Assembly (NCBI RefSeq): GCF_900103545.1
Contig: NZ_FNHH01000032.1
Span: 1 to 47,621, forward strand
Direction: 5' to 3'
DNA length: 47,621 nucleotides
Origin: Daejeonella rubra
GTDB lineage: Bacteria; Bacteroidota; Bacteroidia; Sphingobacteriales; Sphingobacteriaceae
Every line of letters starts with the position of its first letter. Positions within the stretch are counted from its first letter, which is position 1. Both the position numbers and the translations under genes were made by a program. The notes beneath the pieces were generated by a model, which saw nothing but the letters and a program-made list of their open reading frames with translations, did not search any database and was not told the origin of the DNA. Below are positions 17,414 through 26,017 of the stretch, piece after piece.

Positions 17414-17785
17414 TTAACTCACTAATTCATCAAATTTAACTTTGCCGGCTCTCTGTATATCTCTAGCTTCGCATTCTTGTTCAATAATAAGGCGTCCAAT
17501 CGCATTTGATTCATGATATCCATATTTTTTCATGGCCTCTAGAACTTTACGGAACTCAAAATATCTGTTTTTTCCCATCTTCTCTCCTGTAATCAACCCT
17601 TTTTTTAAGTAATTATGAATAGTTGCTTTGGTAACTTTAAGTTTCTCTGCCAGTTCTTTAATTGTTAAAAGCGGTGCTTTATCTTCGATATGCATTTGAA
17701 GTATTTTCTGCACCTCTTCTCTAATACAAATTTTAATATTTTCTAGTATTGCTTTTTCTAGATCATTATATTCCCTTGATTGCAT
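17414..17785 (-). CDS. helix-turn-helix protein, excisionase-like
   Basis: 123 aa from the ATG at 17785 (a TTG at 17842 in the same frame would add 19 residues; ATG is preferred). The N-terminal half is a predicted helix/coiled coil. The C-terminal half contains a winged HTH of the MerR/excisionase type: LTIKELAEKLKVTKATIHNYLKKGLITG followed by KNRYFEFRKVLEAM. Such small proteins beside a tyrosine recombinase often act as directionality factors or as regulators of the element. It sits about 270 nt downstream of the integrase stop on the same strand, and has its own terminator. A plain transcriptional regulator is equally possible. Confidence 0.7.
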   Translation of the reverse strand: MQSREYNDLEKAILENIKICIREEVQKILQMHIEDKAPLLTIKELAEKLKVTKATIHNYLKKGLITGEKMGKNRYFEFRKVLEAMKKYGYHESNAIGRLIIEQECEARDIQRAGKVKFDELVS

Positions 17786-18007
17786 TTTGTTTAAATTTTT
17801 TATGGCTACTACCAAACCGCGTTTAGGCTCTGTTGTGAGCAAAATAGTTTTAGAACTGATAGTCTATTCCAATTGAAAAGTAATAAACGTTAAAATTTAA
17901 TGTGCGAAGGTAAATTGAAGTATAACCTCAATTATATAAAAGGTCAGAAGGAATAACCTATTAATAGAATTAACAAATTATTTTTAAAAGGTAGCAAAAT
18001 TAAATTT

Positions 18008-18043
18008 GCTAAGGTTAGCGCCAGATAGTCTGGCTTAAGGTTA
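18008..18043. promoter_or_regulatory. double hairpin with flanking TAAGGTTA repeats after the integrase gene
   Basis: GCTAA-GG-TTAGC (18008-18019) abuts GCCAGA-TAG-TCTGGC (18020-18034). TAAGGTTA occurs at 18010-18017 and again at 18036-18043. No T run follows on either strand, so it is not an ordinary terminator. It lies between integrase and HTH genes and could bind a regulator or the excisionase. Confidence 0.35.
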
Positions 18044-18057
18044 TACAATAGTAAATT

Positions 18058-19284
18058 TTATTGTTCATTATTCCAAATTGTATTCATTTCTACTAATTTA
18101 ACCTTATCAGTTAACTTAATATACTTTTTAAATGAATGGTAGTCTTTATGCCCTGTAATCGACATTACCGTTTCTGCTCTCATTCCTTTTTCCAATGACA
18201 AAGTAACAAATGTTCTTCTAGCAGTATGAGTTGTTATTAATTTATACTTTGGTTCAATTGTCTCAACTTTCTCAACCCCTCTATACTTTGTCAGTCTGAT
18301 TATTTCATTCAGTTCACATATTTCAGCTATTTCTTTTAAGAAATTATTCATTTTTTGATTTGAAATCGGTTTTGGCAATTTCCCTCCATTTCTAAGCAAA
18401 ATATCCTTTGCATAGTTGCTCAAAGGAATTCTAATAAATTGTCGTGTTTTTTCAGTTTTTACTTCAATATAATTTTCCTTAATGGATGTCTCCTTAAATG
18501 AATGTATATCTGAGAATCTTAAACCTGTAAAACATGCAAAACAAAAGAGATCTCTAACATTCATAAAGCTGGGTGTTAATTTTTTCGAGTTAAAAATTCT
18601 TAATAATTCTTCTTCTGATAAAGAAACTGCCTCAGATTCTTCCTTGAAAGCTTTAAATTTTTTGAATATTAAAATAGTATTCAATTCTCTATCTGTTGCC
18701 CAATTAAGGAATACTTTTAAGGATTTAATCATACATCCTACAGTATTGTTCAATAGCTTATTGTCATTCGACAGGTATCCAACGAAGGCGTGATAGAAAT
18801 TTAAGTTTAAAGATTCATAGGTTAGCTTATAGTTTTTTTCTTTTTCAAACTTTATTAAATGATTAAAACAAGTTCCATAATGTTTCCATGTCCACATAGT
18901 TTTAGTTGCCTTAACCTCCAATAAAAAATTCTGAAAATCCTCCCTTAAAGCTTTAATAACTCGTTTTGCCTTTATAACCTTTTTGCCTCTTATCTTCTCT
19001 TCAAATCTTTCCTTGACATAATTAAAATCAATATGATGGTTTATCAACAGGCTTTCCCTTTCTGCCTCTGAAATGATTGATGCAAGGCTGTCTAAATGAT
19101 TGTTTACCAAATCATCCATCTCAGATTTAACTTTCACTCGCTGTCTGCGTTCAATCCATTGTGCAGGATTGACTTTCGCTTTCGCAGCATAGCGAAATTT
19201 ATTACCACTTCCCTGATAGGTTAATAAGATTAACGATAAACCTTGTTTATCTGATTTTTTTAAATAAAAATTAAGTGTTGCCAT
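18058..19284 (-). CDS. tyrosine recombinase/integrase of the island
   Basis: 408 aa from the ATG at 19284; a TTG further out would start inside the GGTGTCAA repeats and is rejected. It has the Bacteroidota integrase order: an arm-binding domain (about residues 1-90), a SAM-like core-binding domain (about 110-210) and the catalytic domain. Catalytic residues are R256 (FTGLRFSD), K279 (TEKT), H353 and R356 (HTARR), H379 (GHKD) and Y388 (KKYIK), so the enzyme looks intact. It is encoded next to the right attachment repeat and reads inward. Two GGTGTCAA motifs lie 8-27 nt upstream of its start, so recombinase binding could repress its own promoter. Confidence 0.93.
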   Translation of the reverse strand: MATLNFYLKKSDKQGLSLILLTYQGSGNKFRYAAKAKVNPAQWIERRQRVKVKSEMDDLVNNHLDSLASIISEAERESLLINHHIDFNYVKERFEEKIRGKKVIKAKRVIKALREDFQNFLLEVKATKTMWTWKHYGTCFNHLIKFEKEKNYKLTYESLNLNFYHAFVGYLSNDNKLLNNTVGCMIKSLKVFLNWATDRELNTILIFKKFKAFKEESEAVSLSEEELLRIFNSKKLTPSFMNVRDLFCFACFTGLRFSDIHSFKETSIKENYIEVKTEKTRQFIRIPLSNYAKDILLRNGGKLPKPISNQKMNNFLKEIAEICELNEIIRLTKYRGVEKVETIEPKYKLITTHTARRTFVTLSLEKGMRAETVMSITGHKDYHSFKKYIKLTDKVKLVEMNTIWNNEQ

Positions 19285-19291
19285 AAAATTA

Positions 19292-19311
19292 GGTGTCAAA
19301 GTAGGTGTCAA
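19292..19311. repeat. tandem GGTGTCAA motifs before the integrase gene
   Basis: Two GGTGTCAA motifs, 12 nt apart, nearly identical to the pair at 12007-12026. A 12-bp GTCAATAAAGAA stands just after the left pair (12022-12033) and in inverted orientation at 19316-19327. Fits arm-type binding sites and auto-regulation. Confidence 0.6.
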
Positions 19312-19403
19312 AACCTTCTTTATTGACTTTGGCTAAATTTGACAACATTATACCAGATATGCAATTTAAATATCTGACATACAGGTAGTTATAGTAAAAT
19401 TTA

Positions 19404-19415
19404 ATCAAATTTGAT
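19404..19415. promoter_or_regulatory. 12-bp palindrome near right island end
   Basis: ATCAAATTTGAT is a perfect palindrome about 25 nt inside attR, in an AT-rich non-coding stretch. It may be a protein-binding site of the element, although short AT palindromes also arise by chance. Confidence 0.25.
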
Positions 19416-19440
19416 AAAACCTGATTAAATATTCCCCTCA

Positions 19441-19505
19441 CCCTCTGGGCACACAAAAAAAGCCTCCTGATTATTCAGGAAGGCTTTTTCATTATTGGGT
19501 GTCAA
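19441..19505. repeat. right attachment repeat (attR) of the island
   Basis: Displaced tRNA-Arg 3' end (CCCTCTGGGCACAC, 19441-19454), terminator hairpin and GGTGTCAA (19498-19505), collinear with 11949-12014. The single core difference (C for T at 19450) would mispair in the acceptor stem, so this copy could not complete the tRNA. Confidence 0.75.
19454..19489. terminator. bidirectional terminator after ppc
   Basis: Stem AGCCT-CCTGA / TCAGG-A-AGGCT (one bulged A) with a TTAT loop, an A run on the left and a T run on the right. It can end ppc transcription on the minus strand about 40 nt after its stop codon. Confidence 0.75.
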
Positions 19506-19531
19506 TTTTAAAGGCAGATTAAATACACTCC

Positions 19532-22111
19532 TTAAACCAAATTCCTCCCTGCATTTACAATTCCATATACCGTGCGTATGATCAGTTTATCATAAATTTC
19601 TGATTGGCCATCGTCCATCTTTTCAGTTTTCAGATTATTAAGCTGCTGCAAGGCATAATGCTGGATAATTACCAATGGAAGAACGATCTTTTCCCGTAAA
19701 GCGATAGATTTCCGCTCCACAGGATACTTTTCCATCAGAGCCTTAGTATCCGAAACTTCAAGAAGCAAATCTCTGGTAAGCTCGAACTCCTCTTTGATCA
19801 TCTTCCAGAATTGGCCAAATGTATCGTCATTTTCAAGATAGGCAGTTACCCGAAAATCTGATTTAGACATGGACATCATGCAATTATCAATCATCGTTTT
19901 AAACTGCCCGGATTCGTTATAAAGCTGCTTGATATCATTGAATGAACCCGCATCTTTTGCCTTTTTCAAGGCTGAACCCACGCCGTAATAGCCCGGAATA
20001 TTTTGTTTCAGCTGACTCCATGCCGTAACGAAACTAATTGCACGAAGGTCCTCAAGTCTTAATTCAGCATCAACATTCCTTTTTACCGGCCTGCTGCTGA
20101 TATTGATCTGAGAAAGGAGCTTCAGTGGGCTGTGCTTCTCCAGGTATTTCAAAAATAATGGATGCGCTGTTAAGGAAGCAAATACCTGATAACTCTCTCC
20201 TGCAAGATTGGCGATCAGATCGGTTTGAGCTTTATTAAGCGTGTTGGTATTGTTCTGATCAAGTGAGGATACAATTCCGGCATTGATCAATTGCTCCATA
20301 TTATAGTGCGCGCTGTCAAAAGAGCCATACTGGCTGCTGATTGTCTGGCCCTGAATGGTCAATTGAATATGGTCGTTTGCCACATCTTTACCCATTGAAG
20401 CATAAAATAAATGAGTTTTACCACCACCCCTTGCCGGCGGACCACCTCGTCCATCAAAAAAGACCAGGTCAACACCATTATTTCGGGCAGCAGTGGTCAG
20501 GGATACTTTAGCCTTCAAAATAGACCAGTTTGCCATTAAATAGCCCCCATCCTTGGTACTATCTGAGAAACCAAGCATAATAGTTTGCTTGTTGTGGCGA
20601 CGCTTTAAATGCTTTTTATAGAAAGGATGAGAATACAGCCTTTCCATTATCTGAGTGGCCTTCGATAAGTCTTCAATGGTTTCAAAAAGCGGAACGAAAT
20701 CAATATTTAACTTCTCCTTTTTCCAACCGCTCAGAAGGAACAATTCCATTAATTGGAGTATGTCTGAGGCCTGCTGACAATTACTGATGATAAATCTATG
20801 GCATGCCTTTTCTCCTCCTGCATGCTGCAGTTGATGTATCAAACGAATGGTATCTAAGGTATCCCTGATGAGTTTATCAGCCTTTGCCGGACAATGAAAA
20901 TCAGCTTCTTTGAATGTAAGTCCGGAGATCCTTTCATCCTCAGTCAGCTCTGCATGTTTATCTTTTTTAGCAGTATCTAAACCATTCTCCTTAAGGGCGA
21001 ACTGATGTACAGTACGCAAGATCCGGCTATCCTGACGAACATCCAGAGAGGCAAAATAACAGCCAAATAGTTTTACTTTACGGATAAGATCTTCAACTTT
21101 ATCCAAAAACAATCCGTCGTGAACCTCTACTAATACTTTTTTGATGGCCTCCAGATTACTGATGATCTCAGCCTGCTGATTTTTTGGTTCTTCTGCCACA
21201 TTAAAACTGTTTTCATAAAACAGGTTTTGTAAGGTGGCGATATACTTTTCAACTCCCCGAAAGGTGACGCGTCTTTTCAAATTCCTGAAGTCACGATAAT
21301 AACAGCGGAAAAGGACTGTTCGGAGCAATGCAGAAACTGTTTTTGTACTTTCGGTGGTCACATTAGGATTTCCATCACGATCACCACCCGGCCAGAATCC
21401 TAATTCAATAAACTGGGGTGGGTCGGTAAGATCAAATTCCTTATCTATCTGCGACTGAATGCTTGAGGTAGTTTGATAAAATACATTTTCAAGAAACCAG
21501 GCCAGACTTACCGCTTCATCTACCGGACTAGGCTTATTTTTATTGAAGAAAGGTGTTTTCCCCAACTGCTTAAGAAGCAGGTTGATAGAGTTAATATCAT
21601 TTTGCTTTAATGCTTCAATAAGATCCGTAATTATTGCTAAAACAGGGCCCGGGTAAAACTGGGTTGGATGAGCTGTTAGGACTAATCGCAGGGAGAAATC
21701 CTTTAATTTATCCTTGATCTTTTTTTCAATCAGGGGGTTAGCTGCAGCCTGCTGAAAGAGGGAGTTCAAAGAACCGGTATCCTCCCAGCGACCCGTTTTA
21801 TTGAAGGAAGCATCTTCCACAGCATCAAATAAAACCACCTGACGCTCTATATATTGTATAAAACGAAATAGGAGGTCAAAACGGTCGGCAGCCTGAATAT
21901 ACTGTTCATATTGACCAAAAAAGCTTTCTATAATGTCCGTCGGACTTAACTGAGACTTCACACCATCTTCACAATGTGAGGTAAAAAATGGCAATAAAGT
22001 ACCTGTATGCTTGATCTGATAAAAGGGTAATGTCAGAAATAAGCTATTATACAGTTCAAATCTGTTTACAACTTCATTAGTGAAAATTGATTCTTTTTCG
22101 CTGAGTTTCAT
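19532..22111 (-). CDS. ppc: phosphoenolpyruvate carboxylase
   Basis: 859 aa. It carboxylates phosphoenolpyruvate with bicarbonate to oxaloacetate, refilling the TCA cycle. Family motifs are present: LVLTAHPTQFYPG (the catalytic His in TAHPT), FWPGGDRDGNPNVT, GFSDSTKDGGYLMANW and FFDGRGGPPARGGGKTH. The protein is slightly shorter than the enterobacterial enzyme and ends ...TVYGIVNAGRNLV in place of the usual ...INGIAAGMRNTG, as expected for the compact Bacteroidota branch; loss of the usual C-terminal allosteric-site ending may mean altered regulation. Monocistronic, with a promoter at 22150-22179 and a terminator at 19454-19489. Confidence 0.95.
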   Translation of the reverse strand: MKLSEKESIFTNEVVNRFELYNSLFLTLPFYQIKHTGTLLPFFTSHCEDGVKSQLSPTDIIESFFGQYEQYIQAADRFDLLFRFIQYIERQVVLFDAVEDASFNKTGRWEDTGSLNSLFQQAAANPLIEKKIKDKLKDFSLRLVLTAHPTQFYPGPVLAIITDLIEALKQNDINSINLLLKQLGKTPFFNKNKPSPVDEAVSLAWFLENVFYQTTSSIQSQIDKEFDLTDPPQFIELGFWPGGDRDGNPNVTTESTKTVSALLRTVLFRCYYRDFRNLKRRVTFRGVEKYIATLQNLFYENSFNVAEEPKNQQAEIISNLEAIKKVLVEVHDGLFLDKVEDLIRKVKLFGCYFASLDVRQDSRILRTVHQFALKENGLDTAKKDKHAELTEDERISGLTFKEADFHCPAKADKLIRDTLDTIRLIHQLQHAGGEKACHRFIISNCQQASDILQLMELFLLSGWKKEKLNIDFVPLFETIEDLSKATQIMERLYSHPFYKKHLKRRHNKQTIMLGFSDSTKDGGYLMANWSILKAKVSLTTAARNNGVDLVFFDGRGGPPARGGGKTHLFYASMGKDVANDHIQLTIQGQTISSQYGSFDSAHYNMEQLINAGIVSSLDQNNTNTLNKAQTDLIANLAGESYQVFASLTAHPLFLKYLEKHSPLKLLSQINISSRPVKRNVDAELRLEDLRAISFVTAWSQLKQNIPGYYGVGSALKKAKDAGSFNDIKQLYNESGQFKTMIDNCMMSMSKSDFRVTAYLENDDTFGQFWKMIKEEFELTRDLLLEVSDTKALMEKYPVERKSIALREKIVLPLVIIQHYALQQLNNLKTEKMDDGQSEIYDKLIIRTVYGIVNAGRNLV

Positions 22112-22470
22112 TTAAATTCTATTCTTTGGCATAACATACAGCCAATACACAAAAGTGCGATATTTATAACAATAATCAATTTTTAGTTGATAAATGTTAA
22201 CAAAAACAACCATTTGTTAGATAATTAACAATGAAAAATAGACTTAAGATCCGGAATACAAATCGCTTTCAAAACTCAGGGATAGACTCTCTGAATCAAA
22301 AATTTTACTAATCAATTGTTAGTCAATATTTTACAGGCTTTAAATAAAAGAAACAGCAATTAAACAAGTACACAAGCAGGCTAAAAATTAGAGTATTGAA
22401 AAAATGAATTTTCGTGTAAAATACTTCCTGATTCCAACAATTAAAGCCTACCGGATATCGAAATTTTAAA
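22112..22470. other. intergenic region between ppc and the DUF1080 gene
   Basis: AT-rich stretch of about 360 nt. Apart from the ppc promoter near its left end I see no gene, repeat or clear terminator for the DUF1080 gene. Confidence 0.5.
22150..22179 (-). promoter_or_regulatory. putative ppc promoter
   Basis: On the minus strand TTG (22179-22177) is followed after 19 nt by CACTTTTG (22157-22150). This differs from TAnnTTTG only in the first base, and the spacing is the same as in the two tRNA promoters. It leaves a leader of about 30-35 nt before ppc. Confidence 0.5.
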
Positions 22471-23814
22471 TCAATTCAACTCTCTTATCTTTATACTTCT
22501 GAAAGAAACCTCATCTCCATGATCCTGAAGCATTATTTTCCCTTTTGGAGCTAAACCGAAACCTTGTGCATTCTTAAATTTACTCTGAGCAATAAATTCC
22601 TTGAATTCAGCAGATCCACGATTAAACTCAAGAACCTTATATCCATTTAACCAATGCTCCACCTTATTATCAGGCAATACCCGGATCATAGCTTGATTCC
22701 ATTCACCCATCTTTTTAATAGAAGCCGGGACTTTTTGAGCCGGGATCAGGTCATACAATGATGCTAAAGTGCGGTTACCTTTAATCCCCATTTTTGCATC
22801 CGGATGTTTTTCATCATCCAGAATCTGGTATTCCAAACCCAGGGCAGAACCATTGACCGTATTCACAAAGTACTTCAGTCCACTATTGGCTCCTTCAGTC
22901 ATTTTGAAATCAAACTTCAATTCAAATGCAGCAAATTCCTTTGTTGTTACAATATCACCTCCAACTGCAGGCTGCCCTGCCTGGTCTTTCTGTACCGACA
23001 AAACACCCTCCTGAATATTCCAGCCATTTTTAGGAAACATGGCATTATTCGCAGCCGTCCAGTCCTTTCCTGATTTACCATCCCATAATAAACGATATCC
23101 CAGGTCCTTTTCTTGTTTAGAAAGATCATTGGCCACTGTATTAACAACAAAAATATTGTCGGGCGCAGAAGGCTTTAATTTACCGGTCTGAATTCTGATA
23201 TTCTTCCATCTGATTTGCCTGCCTTCAGGTTCGGAAGCAGGAATAGCATGAACTTGCATCGCTATAAATCCCTTACTTGTTTCTGCATCTATTAAATGCG
23301 CCACAGGAATTCCATTCACCCAGGTTCTGATGCTGTTACCGATACATTCAATACGATACTTATTCCACACATTATTTTTAAAAGCTGTTTTTGCTGCAGG
23401 ATTTAATTCCAGATTATATAACCAGCCTCTGCGGCCTTCATCATAGATTCCACCACTCCATGCACGTGCAGCAGGGTCAATTTCAACCTGATAGCCATGA
23501 ACTCTTCCATTTTGGTATTCTTTCTTACTCAGACTCCTGATCTGAATACCGGAATTCATAGAAGGGTGTACTAAAAGTTCAACCTCCAGAATAAAATCTC
23601 CATACTCCTTTTCGGTTGATAGAAATGAATTAGGGGTATTGGATACTGTTGTGCCAATCAATTCGCCATCTTTTGCGACATAGGTAGCCTTTCCGCCCAA
23701 TAACTTCCAACCACTCAGGTCCTTCCCGTTAAATAAATATTCCCAATTCCTGTCATTAGGTTGAGCAGAAGCAGTGAATGCCGTAAAAAGTAGCAGGTAT
23801 GCAAAAATCTTCAT
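22471..23814 (-). CDS. two-domain DUF1080 protein (3-keto-disaccharide hydrolase family)
   Basis: 447 aa, exported (signal peptide ending about ...TASAQ, residue 17). Two tandem DUF1080 beta-sandwich domains are seen, about 24-210 and 238-447. Each starts with a W/L-F-NGKDLSGW or LWDGKSGKDW type motif and ends with a RSIKIREL or IRWKNIRIQ strand. DUF1080 members hydrolyse 3-keto-glycosides, and some are only binding modules. Duplication suggests one catalytic and one binding half, but I cannot say which. It fits functionally with the exported TIM-barrel and cytochrome genes at 311-6041, though it is far from them and transcribed alone. Confidence 0.85.
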   Translation of the reverse strand: MKIFAYLLLFTAFTASAQPNDRNWEYLFNGKDLSGWKLLGGKATYVAKDGELIGTTVSNTPNSFLSTEKEYGDFILEVELLVHPSMNSGIQIRSLSKKEYQNGRVHGYQVEIDPAARAWSGGIYDEGRRGWLYNLELNPAAKTAFKNNVWNKYRIECIGNSIRTWVNGIPVAHLIDAETSKGFIAMQVHAIPASEPEGRQIRWKNIRIQTGKLKPSAPDNIFVVNTVANDLSKQEKDLGYRLLWDGKSGKDWTAANNAMFPKNGWNIQEGVLSVQKDQAGQPAVGGDIVTTKEFAAFELKFDFKMTEGANSGLKYFVNTVNGSALGLEYQILDDEKHPDAKMGIKGNRTLASLYDLIPAQKVPASIKKMGEWNQAMIRVLPDNKVEHWLNGYKVLEFNRGSAEFKEFIAQSKFKNAQGFGLAPKGKIMLQDHGDEVSFRSIKIRELN

Positions 23815-23998
23815 GTTTAGTTTTTTTAATAAATGTACAAATTCATTCCAATGAACCTACATGAGGGCATAAGCAAATAATAAAATAGTTCCGAATGTTC
23901 AAAAAAGCCATTTTCCATCCTGTAATTTCTAAAAATGTCATAAATTCAACTCGTCATAAATGACAGAAATGAAACCCCGAAAAAACAAGTATATTCTG

Positions 23999-24811
23999 AT
24001 GAAAAAAATAATTTTTGCCTTTTTCCTTTTATTGGCAACATCCTGCAGCATTTTTAAAGAAAAGACAAAAATTTCCGTGCAATCTGCACCGAACGAACTA
24101 AAAGTAATGAGCTATAATATTCATATCGGCAACCCTCCTTCCAAACCGGGCTTAATCGATATGGAATCAATAGTTAAAGCTATAAAAGCTGAAAACCCCG
24201 ACCTTGTAGCCTTACAGGAGGTAGATGTGAACACTGTCCGCTCAGGTAAGATCAATCAGGCCGAGATCATTGCCAGAAATCTTGGGATGAACTTTTTCTT
24301 TGCAAAAGCAATTGATCACGATGGCGGCGACTATGGAGTTACTATTTTATCGAAATTCCCCATCAGTGAAACAAAGATCCACCGACTGACAACCATTGGC
24401 GGAACCGGTGGTGAGCCGCGTATATTAGCGACCGCCAAAGTTCATCTGAAAAATGGGAAATTCATACGTTTTGGATCTACCCACCTCGATGCACAGGGAA
24501 AATCGACAAACCGGGAAGTTCAGATAGAAGAGATCAATCAGGTAGCTTTAAATGAAACCTTGCCATTTATTATTGCAGGCGACCTGAATGCGCTTGAGGA
24601 ATCATCTGTCATACAAAAATTGGACAAAGTATTCACCCGCACCTGTCAGAAATGTGACCCAACATTCCCTGTAGTTAATCCCAACAGGACGATTGATTTT
24701 ATCGCCTTCCGGACAGGAAATAAATTCAGTACCCTTGAACATAAGGTTGTTCAGGAACATTATGCATCAGACCATTTACCTGTTATAGCATTGTTACGAT
24801 ATAACTATTAG
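23999..24811 (+). CDS. endonuclease/exonuclease/phosphatase-family lipoprotein
   Basis: 270 aa from the ATG at 23999, chosen because it gives a compact lipoprotein signal with C16 (LLATSC); an ATG at 23960 would add 13 residues. The fold's motifs are in order: VMSYNIHIG, ALQEVD (metal Glu), GSTHLD, GDLNA, DFIAF and ASDHLPV (catalytic Asp-His). The family contains DNases, sphingomyelinases and inositol phosphatases; exported Bacteroidota members are usually predicted phosphodiesterases. Cell-envelope location is inferred. Not obviously in an operon: 80 nt separate it from the next gene. Confidence 0.85.
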   Translation: MKKIIFAFFLLLATSCSIFKEKTKISVQSAPNELKVMSYNIHIGNPPSKPGLIDMESIVKAIKAENPDLVALQEVDVNTVRSGKINQAEIIARNLGMNFFFAKAIDHDGGDYGVTILSKFPISETKIHRLTTIGGTGGEPRILATAKVHLKNGKFIRFGSTHLDAQGKSTNREVQIEEINQVALNETLPFIIAGDLNALEESSVIQKLDKVFTRTCQKCDPTFPVVNPNRTIDFIAFRTGNKFSTLEHKVVQEHYASDHLPVIALLRYNY

Positions 24812-24891
24812 TTGCACAAGCATATAAGTCCAATTTATTATAGCTTTAACGATCTTATTGAATCACATAAAAAACCTAACAAAACATACCC

Positions 24892-25998
24892 TTGCCACCA
24901 AAAATCAACCTGAAAAGCTTGTTAATTATATCAATGAGCTTTTTTATATCTTCAAATGTGAATGCCCAATCTGCGTTTACCGGGATTGAAAATCTGTTTA
25001 CCGAACCAAAATCCTATACCTTATATAACAGTAAAACACCACTTAAAATTGATGGAGAACTGAATGAAAAGGCATGGCTTGAAAGTCCCTGGTCTGACCT
25101 TTTTGTTGATATTGAGGGCAATCTTAAGCCTGCTCCTGCAAATAAAACCAGGGTTAAGATGCTCTGGGATGAAAAGTATCTGTACATAGCAGCACAATTG
25201 GAAGAGCCACATGTTTGGGCTAACAAAAGACCTGAAAAGGATATTATATTCAGAGATAATGTATTTAAGATCTTTATTGACCCGGACAATAACATGAATG
25301 ATGATTTTGAGATCCAGATAAACCCTCAAAACAATATGCTCTTTCTGATCATGAATAAGCCTTACAGGGATGGTGGAGTACCTGTGAGCGGATGGGAACC
25401 CATAGGATACAAGTCGGCCGTCAAAATAAACGGAACGATTAACAGATCAGAGGATACCGATAATGGATGGACAGCTGAGATCGCCTTACCACTTTCAGCA
25501 TTCAGCTTTAATCCAAAAGATGCAAAGCAAAATACACGATTCAGAATCAACTTCCTGAGAACTAATTTTGATTTTACAGTGAAAGATGGAGTTTATTCTA
25601 AAGCTCTGGATAATACAGGAAAGGCTTTTCCACCACATTATGCATGCTGGACCTCGCAGGGAATAATCAATATGCATTACCCGGAAAGATGGGGATATAC
25701 AATTTTCTCTGAAAACCCTGCAAGCGACAAAGGAGAAAGCTTTTTGCTACCCTACTCAGAAAAACAGCGAAAATATTTGTGGCTGGCCTATTACAAGCAG
25801 AAGGAATACTTTAAGAAAAATAAAAAATACGCTTTAAGCCTGAATGAACTCAATGTTCCTGAAAGCGATATCCTGATCGATGGTAAAAAGAATACCTTAC
25901 ATCTGGAAGCGAATAGCCGGCAGTTCCTTATTAATATCAAAGAAGAAGGAAGCACTAGTACCATCAGCCTTGATCAGGATGGATTGATCAGTAATTAA
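24892..25998 (+). CDS. CBM9-like carbohydrate-binding secreted protein
   Basis: 368 aa. No ATG precedes the signal sequence: the frame opens with a TTG at 24892 (stop codon five codons upstream), giving a good signal peptide ending ...SSNVNAQ (about residue 26). An ATG at 24934 would leave the signal too short. Residues about 38-250 match the family 9 carbohydrate-binding fold: PLKIDGELNEKAWLESPWSDLF, TRVKMLWDEKYLYIAAQLEEP, FKIFIDPDNNM, GWTAEIALPLSAF and FRINFLR. The remaining 110 residues are charged and helical with no recognised domain. Such proteins bind sugars, or substitute for glycoside-hydrolase accessory modules; ligand unknown. Confidence 0.8.
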   Translation: MPPKINLKSLLIISMSFFISSNVNAQSAFTGIENLFTEPKSYTLYNSKTPLKIDGELNEKAWLESPWSDLFVDIEGNLKPAPANKTRVKMLWDEKYLYIAAQLEEPHVWANKRPEKDIIFRDNVFKIFIDPDNNMNDDFEIQINPQNNMLFLIMNKPYRDGGVPVSGWEPIGYKSAVKINGTINRSEDTDNGWTAEIALPLSAFSFNPKDAKQNTRFRINFLRTNFDFTVKDGVYSKALDNTGKAFPPHYACWTSQGIINMHYPERWGYTIFSENPASDKGESFLLPYSEKQRKYLWLAYYKQKEYFKKNKKYALSLNELNVPESDILIDGKKNTLHLEANSRQFLINIKEEGSTSTISLDQDGLISN

Positions 25999-26017
25999 TT
26001 ATATACCCCCGAATCAA

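Larger units (their letters stand above)
11949..19505. mobile_element. genomic island inserted in tRNA-Arg, carrying restriction/FRG genes
   Basis: The segment lies between a tRNA-Arg 3' end and a displaced copy of that end, with a tyrosine recombinase gene next to the right copy. All its genes (five CDSs, 12125-19284) are on the minus strand, opposite to the tRNA and ychF. The coding and spacer DNA is visibly more AT-rich than the flanking ychF and ppc genes. Cargo: nuclease, type IIG-like restriction-methylase, FRG protein, HTH protein, integrase. No mobilisation relaxase, replication or phage structural gene is present, so it is an integrative element that relies on others for transfer, or a remnant. 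Confidence 0.82.
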
